8,372 bases of DNA from Planctomycetaceae bacterium (GCA_031283515.1 JAITBS010000039.1:1-8372); one strand, 5' to 3'; positions 1 through 5,198 are shown, numbered from the stretch's first letter. Numbers and translations are program-made. Notes: generated by a model from the letters alone, not told the origin.

Positions 1-27
1 CAATTTCGCATCAGGACGTGAATACAT
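1..27 (-). CDS. Partial CDS, N-terminal nine codons only
   Basis: A minus-strand gene begins at the ATG at 25-27 and leaves the window at base 1. Only MYSRPDAKL can be read, too little to name a family. The start is supported by a full Shine-Dalgarno AAGGAGG (35-41 on the minus strand) seven bases upstream of the ATG, and by a good sigma70-like promoter further upstream (69-97). This is the best translation-initiation signal in the window; most other genes here lack a recognisable SD, so the product may be well expressed. Function is unknown. Confidence 0.7.
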
Positions 28-34
28 CTTTTTT

Positions 35-41
35 CCTCCTT
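35..41 (-). promoter_or_regulatory. Shine-Dalgarno site AAGGAGG
   Basis: A perfect AAGGAGG on the minus strand, seven bases before the ATG at 25-27. It decides the start of the truncated left-edge gene. Confidence 0.75.
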
Positions 42-68
42 GGTTGATAGAAAAGAACAACAATGGGA

Positions 69-97
69 ATAATAACAAATTCAAAAAATTAAGTCAA
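69..97 (-). promoter_or_regulatory. Sigma70-like promoter for the left-edge gene
   Basis: On the minus strand, TTGACT (92-97) and TATTAT (69-74) are separated by exactly 17 bases. They match the consensus -35 and -10 boxes at five of six positions each. Transcription would start near base 62, giving a leader of about 35 nt that contains the AAGGAGG at 35-41. Seen in sequence; promoter activity is inferred. Confidence 0.6.
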
Positions 98-138
98 TAT
101 CAATAAAAAAATGGAACTCTATTTCAGACGACAAGCCT

Positions 139-189
139 AACCGTAATTCGCTTACCGTGACAATAGGGTAAATAACACGTAATACGGTT
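139..189. repeat. Nested stem-loop, AACCGTA/TACGGTT
   Basis: The outer arms AACCGTA (139-145) and TACGGTT (183-189) are exact reverse complements. Inside them TTACC (152-156) pairs with GGTAA (167-171). There is no T-run on either side, so it is not an ordinary terminator. The CCGTA/TACGG core recurs at 1462-1476 and 4042-4055. Confidence 0.5.
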
Positions 190-304
190 TAAACAAGTAG
201 AATTTATACACAAATCAATATCGGATGTCAACAGAGCTTTTGTCTTGTTTTTCGCTTTTTTTCCAAAAAACTCATTTTCACCGAATTTAACACAAACACA
301 CAAA

Positions 305-351
305 CCAACCTCATTACCTCATTAAAAGAAACAATGAGGTAATGAGGTTGG
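305..351. repeat. Perfect 19-bp inverted repeat (hairpin)
   Basis: The left arm 305-323 (CCAACCTCATTACCTCATT) and right arm 333-351 are perfect reverse complements around a 9-nt A-rich loop (324-332). A 4x4 internal loop (301-304 and 352-355) is followed by six more pairs, AACACA (295-300) with TGTGTT (356-361). Each arm contains a short internal duplication (CCTCATT twice). No T-run follows on either strand, so an intrinsic terminator is unlikely. It may be a small structured RNA, a protein-binding dyad or a mobile-element remnant. Confidence 0.8.
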
Positions 352-444
352 CGTATGTGTTATCACTGGGCTACTGAGGTTGTTTTGTTGTTGAAATTAG
401 GTAGAAATGAGGTTGTTTGTGGAATAATTCTACTGAATAGTTAC

Positions 445-482
445 AAAATTAGAAATTCTTTGATAAAAGCATTTCTAATTTT
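445..482. repeat. 12-bp inverted repeat
   Basis: AAAATTAGAAAT (445-456) and ATTTCTAATTTT (471-482) are exact reverse complements with a 14-nt loop. The left arm overlaps the 14-mer AATAGTTACAAAAT (436-449), which recurs at 2452-2465. Function unknown. Confidence 0.6.
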
Positions 483-750
483 ACTCACAACAAGAGGAAT
501 TGTTGAGCATAAAATGCCAAGAGGATTAATTTTTGCTTGCATAATCACTCTTTTTTTTCTTCTACACACCAATAATGATTACAATGACCACGTTCACTAA
601 TATTGAGCTCACTCGGAAACAATGTCCAACCCCATGGATTACAATACCAATACTGAATTTTTCTTGCCGCAACAATCTTTCATTCAGAATTATCTATTTT
701 GAAATAAAAACAGAATTATCAAGTGTGAGGAGTATAGATTTTTGAAACGG

Positions 751-1398
751 TTAGATTTTTTGTTGTGCTTTCAAAAAGGCGATAACTTCTTCGGCAAGTT
801 GTTGAGCAGTTTTTTTTCCGCCGTCGAGAACCAATTCGGGATTGATTGGAGCTTCGTAAGGATCGTCAATTCCAGTAAAACCTTTAAGTTCACCGGCACG
901 GGCTTTTTTGTACAAACCTTTCGGATCACGTTGTTCGCAAATCTCAATCGGTGTGTCAACAAAAATTTCAATAAAATCACCGGATGATAATGATTTTCGT
1001 ACACGATCACGGTCAACACGGTACGGACTAATAAATGCCGTAACAGCAATCAGTCCGGCTTCAGAAAACAATTTGGCAACCGCCCCAATACGGCGAATAT
1101 TTTCTTCTCGGTCTTGAGCAGAAAAACCAAGACCAAAACGCTTGGCAAATTCTTCACCATGAATATCTTTCAAAAGTCCCAGACTGGCATTGAGACCATG
1201 ACGAACATTATCGCCGTCCAGTACAAAACTATGTTTGCCCAATTTGTGGAGCAAATGATCAACCAAATTGGCAATAGTGCTTTTACCGCAAGCACTTAAA
1301 CCAGTGAACCAAAGAACACAACCTTTGTTATTGTTAAGAGTTTCACGTTCTTGCCGTGAAACGGCATGTTCATGCCAATGAACTTCTACGTTGGACAT
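751..1398 (-). CDS. cysC: Adenylyl-sulfate (APS) kinase
   Basis: This 215-aa protein is CysC, the cytosolic kinase that phosphorylates adenylyl sulfate at the 3' position with ATP to give PAPS, the donor for sulfate reduction or sulfotransferases. Visible motifs are the Walker A loop GLSACGKST (33-41), the APS-binding DGDNVRHGLN (61-70), ENIRRIG (99-105), TAFISPYR (120-127), and the family block FVDTP...CEQRDPKGLYKKARAGEL...FTGIDDPYEAP (146-184). Compared with the E. coli enzyme as I remember it, about 17 extra residues (KDIHGEEFAKRFGLGF, around 77-92) sit between the APS-binding segment and ENIRR; I believe some other bacterial CysC proteins share this. No ATP sulfurylase (CysD/CysN or Sat) is adjacent. 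The N-terminus VHWHEHAVSRQERE aligns with the usual start. No SD precedes the ATG; a 7-bp repeat tract occupies that spot. Confidence 0.95.
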   Translation of the reverse strand: MSNVEVHWHEHAVSRQERETLNNNKGCVLWFTGLSACGKSTIANLVDHLLHKLGKHSFVLDGDNVRHGLNASLGLLKDIHGEEFAKRFGLGFSAQDREENIRRIGAVAKLFSEAGLIAVTAFISPYRVDRDRVRKSLSSGDFIEIFVDTPIEICEQRDPKGLYKKARAGELKGFTGIDDPYEAPINPELVLDGGKKTAQQLAEEVIAFLKAQQKI

Positions 1399-1401
1399 TT
1401 G

Positions 1402-1429
1402 AGTTAAAAGTTGAAAATGGAAAGTTAAG
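1402..1429. repeat. Heptamer tandem tract upstream of cysC
   Basis: On the plus strand four 7-base units can be read: AGTTAAA, AGTTGAA, AATGGAA, AGTTAAG. The tract starts four bases before the cysC start codon, where an SD would be expected. A 13-base direct repeat TTAAGGAATCAAA (1425-1437 and 1444-1456) overlaps and follows it, and a TACGG-cataa-CCGTA stem lies at 1462-1476. Confidence 0.5.
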
Positions 1430-1461
1430 GAATCAAAGGAAAATTAAGGAATCAAATCTAA

Positions 1462-1476
1462 TACGGCATAACCGTA
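1462..1476. repeat. Short stem-loop TACGG-cataa-CCGTA
   Basis: A perfect 5-bp stem with a 5-nt loop in the cysC leader, without a T-run. It has the same arms as the palindrome at 4042-4055 and the outer stem at 139-189. Confidence 0.35.
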
Positions 1477-1589
1477 ATTAAAATTTTGTAAATATTTCAG
1501 TGATTGATGATATGTGGTTTGTGATAGGCGTTTGCGATGACAATACTAAACTCCATATCCCTTTTACACTTAATTTTTTTTACATTTAA

Positions 1590-2303
1590 TCATTGTGGTT
1601 CAAATAAAAATTCTGTTGGAATATTATTTTTTTCTTCTGCTGCGCTTAATCGGGAATAGACCGGTTTGAGTGACCAACAATTTTCTGTAACATCTTTGCG
1701 GATAATTCGTTTCGCGGCGATTATTCCGGCGGCGGAAGCTTTCGGAAACCAAAACTGTTCATTTGCTAAAAGTACCGTTTGAGGTGCTTTACTACCCCAA
1801 CGTTCCAAAACAGGTCCGGTAAACACTACATTTTCCAAACGTTCCGCTTGTTCCCACCAATCAGTAACACGAATTAATTTTGGTTGTTCGACGATTTTGT
1901 AGCTGTTTTCTGTCTTTTTGAACAAGGCAGCAACCACCTCACCGCGTTGGGCGTCAACTCCGATAGAAAGATAATTGTTGCTAAAAAGAGAACACATTTC
2001 GGCGATAGTGTCGAATGTGTTAACACCGACAATTTCCGCTCCTACTGCATAAGCAAATATTTTAGCCGTTGTAATTCCAACCCGTAGTCCGGTAAACGAA
2101 CCAGGACCAACCACAACAGCAACAACCGTAATATTATTCGGAACGATATCTGTTTCTTGAAACAACGAATTAATTGCAGGTGCGAGCGTTCGCGAACTAC
2201 GCCATTCTTGCGACAATTGGATTTCCGCAAGAATGTCTTTTCCGTTTAGGAGTGCAACACTACCGTATTTTTCTGTTGTTTCCAAAGCAAGCAGGATATT
2301 CAT
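1590..2303 (-). CDS. tsaB: tRNA t6A biosynthesis protein TsaB
   Basis: This 237-aa protein is TsaB (YeaZ), the non-catalytic ASKHA-fold partner of TsaD. With TsaD and TsaE it transfers the threonylcarbamoyl group made by TsaC/Sua5 to A37 of tRNAs that read ANN codons. Support: the N-terminal strand ILLALETTEKYGSVALL (3-19), the family signature GPGSFTGLR (66-74) followed by VGITTAKIFAYA, and typical length. The C-terminus ends with an LKPVYSR segment often seen in longer TsaB proteins. The catalytic partner TsaD is also in the window, about 3 kb upstream in transcription order. There is no obvious SD before the ATG; a 7-bp-period purine tract lies about 20 bases upstream. The neighbouring tRNA-Val(UAC) reads GUN codons and is not a t6A substrate, so its proximity is probably not functional. 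Confidence 0.93.
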   Translation of the reverse strand: MNILLALETTEKYGSVALLNGKDILAEIQLSQEWRSSRTLAPAINSLFQETDIVPNNITVVAVVVGPGSFTGLRVGITTAKIFAYAVGAEIVGVNTFDTIAEMCSLFSNNYLSIGVDAQRGEVVAALFKKTENSYKIVEQPKLIRVTDWWEQAERLENVVFTGPVLERWGSKAPQTVLLANEQFWFPKASAAGIIAAKRIIRKDVTENCWSLKPVYSRLSAAEEKNNIPTEFLFEPQ

Positions 2304-2321
2304 TTCATACTAATTCTATCG

Positions 2322-2342
2322 GAAAACAGAAAACAGAAAATG
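2322..2342. repeat. Heptamer tandem tract upstream of tsaB
   Basis: Three plus-strand units GAAAACA, GAAAACA, GAAAATG form an exact 7-base period ending in a G-run. On the mRNA strand this is a pyrimidine-rich stretch about 20-40 nt before the tsaB start. Confidence 0.45.
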
Positions 2343-2376
2343 GGGGGTGAAATTGAAAGATTCAGGTGTAATTGTT

Positions 2377-2467
2377 TTATTTGTAACTATTCCGCCGCAT
2401 TTTTCATTTTTCTTCGTCATCTTGAAAGGGGGAAGAAGAACATTTTCACCCAATAGTTACAAAATAA
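2377..2467. repeat. Long-loop inverted repeat in the tsaB-tRNA gap
   Basis: The left arm 2377-2391 (TTATTTGTAACTATT) is complementary to the right arm 2452-2467 (AATAGTTACAAAATAA) except for a single-base bulge; the loop is about 60 nt. The rest of the 2304-2600 gap holds interlocking 8-bp complementary segments (2488-2565) and no gene. Confidence 0.5.
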
Positions 2468-2600
2468 AATCACAACTGAATAGTTATATCCGTTTACGAA
2501 AAGTTCTTGCAACAACAATCTCCCCAAACGGATGCAATTACAGAATCAATTGTTATGACTTTTCGGAGAAGGGTTACCGACCTTTCGATGAAAAACAGAT

Positions 2601-2674
2601 TGGGCGATGACGGGTTCGAACCGCCGACCTTTTGGGTGTAAACCAAACGCTCTAACCAACTGAGCTAATCGCCC
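2601..2674 (-). tRNA. tRNA-Val (anticodon UAC)
   Basis: On the minus strand a complete cloverleaf can be folded: acceptor GGGCGAT/ATCGCCC, D-arm GCTC..GAGC with loop AGTTGGTTA, anticodon stem TTTGG/CCAAA with loop TTTACAC (anticodon TAC), variable loop AGGTC, T-arm GGCGG/CCGTC (one G-T pair) with loop TTCGAAC, and discriminator A. The anticodon UAC assigns valine. The 3' CCA is not encoded (the next bases are ATC), so it must be added enzymatically. A short T5 run follows six bases after the discriminator. The first ten bases overlap the 3' end of the HTH-EIIA gene. Confidence 0.96.
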
Positions 2675-3396
2675 TGTATTTTAGATAAAATTGTTAATTC
2701 TGTCGATTTCAGTAATTCCCGAATCCTATTTTCATTTTCCGATTCACGCAGTTTTGTTAAGAAATCCGGATATGCCAATAACCGACTCAACCGAGTTAAG
2801 ATTCGCAAATGAATACGATCTTCCATTGAGCATATCAGAAAAAAAATATCCGTCAAGTTGTTGAACCCGCCGCCAAATGGGATTCCTTTGGATAACTTCC
2901 CCAACACAATAAAAGTATCACCCAAAATACTTGGCAACGGACGGCGTGAATGTAATAATGCCACACCGTTTTCTAACGCGGTTGAATGTAATTCTTCGCG
3001 TCCCTTTACGGCGCCTGCCATTGCTTCGCCGTCCCACAATAACCCAGTACCAACCGCCAACTGAATCATCGAACGAATTACCGAATCCCGAGTTTTGGCA
3101 ACAAGCGGTATGGCAATCGCCTCAGACGGAATCAATTCCGATATTGTAACTAATTCTTTGTCTCCGCCAGCCGGAATTGAACGATCCAACGCTTCTTCGA
3201 CCCGACCTAATTCCAACTCGTCCGAAACACTAATTCGTTTTTCAAGCCAACGATGAACCTCTTCCCGTGAAAAAACCAACTCCCCATTCACTCGGCGACC
3301 TGGTATTGTACCGCGATCCACCAACTTCCGAACCTGTGTTTCCGGAAGATGTAAATAACGTGTCAATTGCGCTAATGTTAAATTCGAGTGTGGCAT
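2665..3396 (-). CDS. HTH (excisionase/MerR-like) - PTS EIIA fusion protein
   Basis: A 243-aa cytosolic protein with two parts. Residues 5-53 look like an excisionase-type winged HTH: LTLAQLTRYLHLPETQVRKLVDRG, then VNGELVFSREEVHRWLE. Residues 83-235 resemble a fructose/mannitol/nitrogen-type EIIA domain: start ISELIPSEAI, motif REELHSTALENGVALLHSRR (133-152), and C-terminal helices rich in LTRLSRLLAYPDFLTKLRE. His149 aligns with the phosphorylated His of the family's PHAR/PHGK motif, so it could accept phosphate from HPr; the preceding residues are LL rather than the usual IP. No EI, HPr, EIIB or EIIC gene is nearby, so a regulatory, PtsN-like role is inferred rather than sugar transport. Such fusions seem typical of planctomycetes. 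The final codons CAG GGC GAT TAG lie partly inside the tRNA-Val gene. There is no strong SD. Confidence 0.82.
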   Translation of the reverse strand: MPHSNLTLAQLTRYLHLPETQVRKLVDRGTIPGRRVNGELVFSREEVHRWLEKRISVSDELELGRVEEALDRSIPAGGDKELVTISELIPSEAIAIPLVAKTRDSVIRSMIQLAVGTGLLWDGEAMAGAVKGREELHSTALENGVALLHSRRPLPSILGDTFIVLGKLSKGIPFGGGFNNLTDIFFLICSMEDRIHLRILTRLSRLLAYPDFLTKLRESENENRIRELLKSTELTILSKIQGD

Positions 3397-3480
3397 AATA
3401 TCTGCACTTTCCCAAAATCAGTTAAGAAATTAATCCTTACAAAAAAACTTCAATATCAACAAAATCAGTCTCAAACTTCT

Positions 3481-3535
3481 TTGTTGCAACAATTTATGAC
3501 AGGTTCGGGGCAATATTTACGATTAGAACCGCCCC
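3481..3535. repeat. Palindrome and interleaved complementary segments after the GYF gene
   Basis: TTGTTGCAACAA (3481-3492) is a perfect 12-bp palindrome. Next, GGTTC (3502-3506) and GGGGC (3507-3511) face GAACC (3526-3530) and GCCCC (3531-3535). The two 5-bp helices interleave without spacer bases and are probably alternatives. They begin eight bases after the GYF stop codon but lack a T-run. Confidence 0.35.
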
Positions 3536-3542
3536 TAAGTGA

Positions 3543-4001
3543 TTATCCATTGGAGATCGTTTCCAATTCTGTAAAAACATTTTTTGCTTGTAACCAGTTT
3601 TCCCAACCTTCGCGCCAAATGAGCATTGTGGGTTCGATACGGTGTTCCTGAATCCAGGAATGGATAACTTGTCCGGTAAGCGGTCCGTGCTGCTGACCAC
3701 CCGGAACCTGAATATACCAAACCACTGTTTGATCTTGCAAGATCGGATTGGTAATTTCTCCAGATTTCGAAACTTGTTCTGTGGGCTCCGATTGTTCAGG
3801 CGGTGCAGAGATTGCCGGAGAAACCGAATCAACAATCAAGGAATCTTTTTTATGTTCACTAAGTTCCTTACTGCTTTTTCGTGTACTTTGCAACGGAATA
3901 ATCAGTCTTGCTCCGCATTCCGGACAAAATCCCGCTTTACCCGCCAAATGTTCTTTAACATTCAACTTATGACCATTCGGACAAAAAAAACGAATACCCA
4001 T
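3543..4001 (-). CDS. Zinc-ribbon / GYF_2-domain protein
   Basis: A 152-aa protein. Residues 1-36 form a zinc ribbon with likely ligands C7, H11, C26 and C29 (CPNGH ... CPEC). The sequence MGIRFFCPNGHKLNVK followed by a C-terminal IPLQSTRKSS segment is a type I associate with planctomycete proteins. Residues 38-92 are a Ser/Glu/Pro-rich, probably disordered linker. Residues 94-140 match the bacterial GYF_2 domain: WYIQVPGGQQHGPLTGQ, then a helix and MLIWREGWENWLQA, with the usual aromatic positions W95, Y96, W116, W129, W133 and W136. GYF_2 domains are thought to bind proline-rich peptides or membrane-associated partners; the actual partner is unknown. No signal peptide or membrane segment is visible. 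The gene follows the ECF sigma gene after a 188-bp gap, and its leader carries a palindrome and a heptamer tract instead of an SD. Confidence 0.85.
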   Translation of the reverse strand: MGIRFFCPNGHKLNVKEHLAGKAGFCPECGARLIIPLQSTRKSSKELSEHKKDSLIVDSVSPAISAPPEQSEPTEQVSKSGEITNPILQDQTVVWYIQVPGGQQHGPLTGQVIHSWIQEHRIEPTMLIWREGWENWLQAKNVFTELETISNG

Positions 4002-4014
4002 TTTGTAATTGATC

Positions 4015-4055
4015 GTGGAAAGTTGATAGTGGAGAGTTCGCCTACGGTACCGTAG
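4015..4055. repeat. Heptamer tract plus 14-bp palindrome upstream of the GYF gene
   Basis: The plus strand reads GTGGAAA, GTTGATA, GTGGAGA, GTT (4015-4038), a 7-base period. Four bases later comes the perfect palindrome CTACGGTACCGTAG (4042-4055). The order, heptamers then a GC-rich dyad, is the same as at 8248-8322. Confidence 0.55.
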
Positions 4056-4076
4056 TCCGCACCGCGTTTGACTTAT

Positions 4077-4109
4077 GGTGATGAAAATCTCACCTCTTCA
4101 GGGTGAAGA
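4077..4109. repeat. Alternative hairpins in the ECF-GYF gap
   Basis: GGTGA (4077-4081) and GGTGA (4102-4106) can both pair with the single TCACC (4090-4094). In addition TCTTCA (4095-4100) pairs with TGAAGA (4104-4109) across three bases. The folds exclude one another. No T-run follows in either direction, so this is not a standard terminator for the ECF gene. Confidence 0.35.
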
Positions 4110-4189
4110 ACAAAAATAAAAATCACGGCGAATAGTTATAAAAAAACAAGGAGGACAACGTCAATGATAACCATTGGAACTTGCGGATT

Positions 4190-4831
4190 TTAGCCTTTAA
4201 CTTTGTTTCCGCGTTGAATATACCCTTGTAGGGAATCGCGAAGATTCAATCTGGCTCGGCAAAGAAGAGATTTAACACCTTGCGGAGTCATTTTCATCGC
4301 TTTCGCAATGTCAATATAACTCATTCCTTCAAATTTATGAAGCAATATCGCCATACGTTGGCGTTCTCCCAAAGAGTCAACCGCTAATTGAACCATTTGC
4401 CGCATTTCAAGTTTATCAAGTTGACGAGTCGGAATTGTTCCGCTGCTGGCAAGAATTAAGTCTTCCGCAAAATGTTTCTGACCATCGAAGTCGTCTTCAT
4501 TATTTTTGGAACTGAGTTGTACTTCCGGTTTGCGATAACGGGTTCGTAACGCATTTAAAGCGACATTGTTTGTAATTGTAAAAAGCCATGTTGTAAATTT
4601 GGCTTCCGGCTGATAATTTTTTCTTGCCCGAAAAATCCGAAGAAAAACATCTTGCGTCAGGTCTTCCGCTGTATCACGGTCTCCAACCATGTGGCGAAGC
4701 AATGAAAGAACCCGATTTTGATAACGCAACATCAACTCTTCAAACGCCGAAGCATCATCACGCTGCACCGCAAGCATCAAACGAACATCCGTGTCCTGCA
4801 AGTTCAAATTAACAGAAGAATCAAAATTCAT
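4190..4831 (-). CDS. RNA polymerase ECF (sigma70-family) sigma factor
   Basis: A 213-aa ECF-type sigma factor that would direct core RNA polymerase to its own promoter set. Region 2 spans about 27-98: FEELMLRYQNRVLSLL, then the core-binding DLTQDVFLRIFR (57-68) and FTTWLFTITNNVALNALR. A charged linker (about 100-140) joins it to region 4 (about 150-203), including LGERQRMAILLHKFEGMS and the -35-binding helix-turn-helix YIDIAKAMKMTPQGVKSLLCRARLNLR. No anti-sigma factor or zf-HC2 protein is next to it, so how its activity is controlled cannot be seen; the downstream gene encodes a zinc-ribbon/GYF protein instead. A sigma70-like promoter lies at 4887-4915. The ATG has no close SD; a GGAGGG is present but about 30 nt upstream with no start codon at proper spacing. 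Confidence 0.93.
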   Translation of the reverse strand: MNFDSSVNLNLQDTDVRLMLAVQRDDASAFEELMLRYQNRVLSLLRHMVGDRDTAEDLTQDVFLRIFRARKNYQPEAKFTTWLFTITNNVALNALRTRYRKPEVQLSSKNNEDDFDGQKHFAEDLILASSGTIPTRQLDKLEMRQMVQLAVDSLGERQRMAILLHKFEGMSYIDIAKAMKMTPQGVKSLLCRARLNLRDSLQGYIQRGNKVKG

Positions 4832-4886
4832 TGATAGTAATAATTTTAATCTAACGTGTTTCCCTCCGAATTTTCAAACGTCACCC

Positions 4887-4915
4887 AGTATAAACTAAAC
4901 GTATTGATTTTTCAA
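4887..4915 (-). promoter_or_regulatory. Sigma70-like promoter of the ECF gene
   Basis: On the minus strand TTGAAA (4910-4915) and TATACT (4887-4892) are separated by exactly 17 bases, close to the consensus. Transcription would start near 4880, leaving a leader of about 48 nt before the ATG at 4831. Confidence 0.55.
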
Positions 4916-4975
4916 GTAGTTGGGAAGTTGGGAATCGCAGAGTATCATCCGTAACTGCCTATTGTTGTCAACAAA

Positions 4976-5077
4976 GTCCGCAGATTACACAGGTTTTCGT
5001 AGATTCTTCGTCCGCAAATTACACAGATTTTCGTAGATTTTTAGTCCGCGAATTACACAGGTTTTTGCAGATTCTTA
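4976..5077. repeat. Three tandem 34-bp repeats (GTCCGC...ATTACACAG)
   Basis: Units begin at 4976, 5010 and 5044, an exact 34-bp period. Each starts GTCCGC, continues with ATTACACAG, and ends with GTAGATT or GCAGATT. They differ by a few substitutions. The words resemble a dispersed ATCTGCGTAATCTGCGGAC-type repeat that I recall from several bacterial genomes. They fill part of the 480-bp gap between tsaD and the ECF gene. Confidence 0.9.
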
Positions 5078-5198
5078 AGCTGCCGTTTTTTGCGGATCAT
5101 TTTTTGGGGAATTGTGAAACGGACAAAATAATAAAATAGACGAAAAAAGAACAGACTAAAGATACGATTTTATTCCATTGCAATAAACTTTTTAAAAA

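Larger units (their letters stand above)
28..750. other. 723-bp intergenic region rich in inverted repeats
   Basis: No convincing gene is present. The region holds the promoter and SD of the left-edge gene (35-97), a nested stem-loop at 139-189, a perfect 19-bp-stem hairpin at 305-351 (extended stem 295-361), three copies of TGAGGTTG (343, 375, 408), a 12-bp inverted repeat at 445-482, and a direct repeat CAGAATTATC (685-694 and 711-720). An 81-codon plus-strand frame at 355-600 has a weak GAGG seven bases before its ATG, but it starts inside the hairpin and its product resembles nothing I know. I do not call it. No clear rho-independent terminator for cysC is visible. Confidence 0.6.

Noticed and set aside
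305..351. Rho-independent terminator
   Set aside because: The stem is strong, but no T-run follows on either strand and it is more than 390 bases from the end of cysC.
355..600. 81-codon plus-strand ORF in the left gap
   Set aside because: It begins inside the 19-bp hairpin, has only a weak GAGG, overlaps other inverted repeats, and the AT-driven composition resembles no family.
2347..2610. 87-codon plus-strand ORF between tsaB and the tRNA
   Set aside because: It runs over inverted repeats and into the tRNA gene on the opposite strand and has no SD or recognisable product.
1590..2674. Functional link between tRNA-Val and the t6A genes tsaB/tsaD
   Set aside because: t6A is placed on tRNAs reading ANN codons; tRNA-Val(UAC) is not a substrate, so proximity is probably chance.
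4976..5077. CRISPR array from the 34-bp repeats
   Set aside because: Units follow one another without spacers and diverge throughout; this is a tandem repeat.
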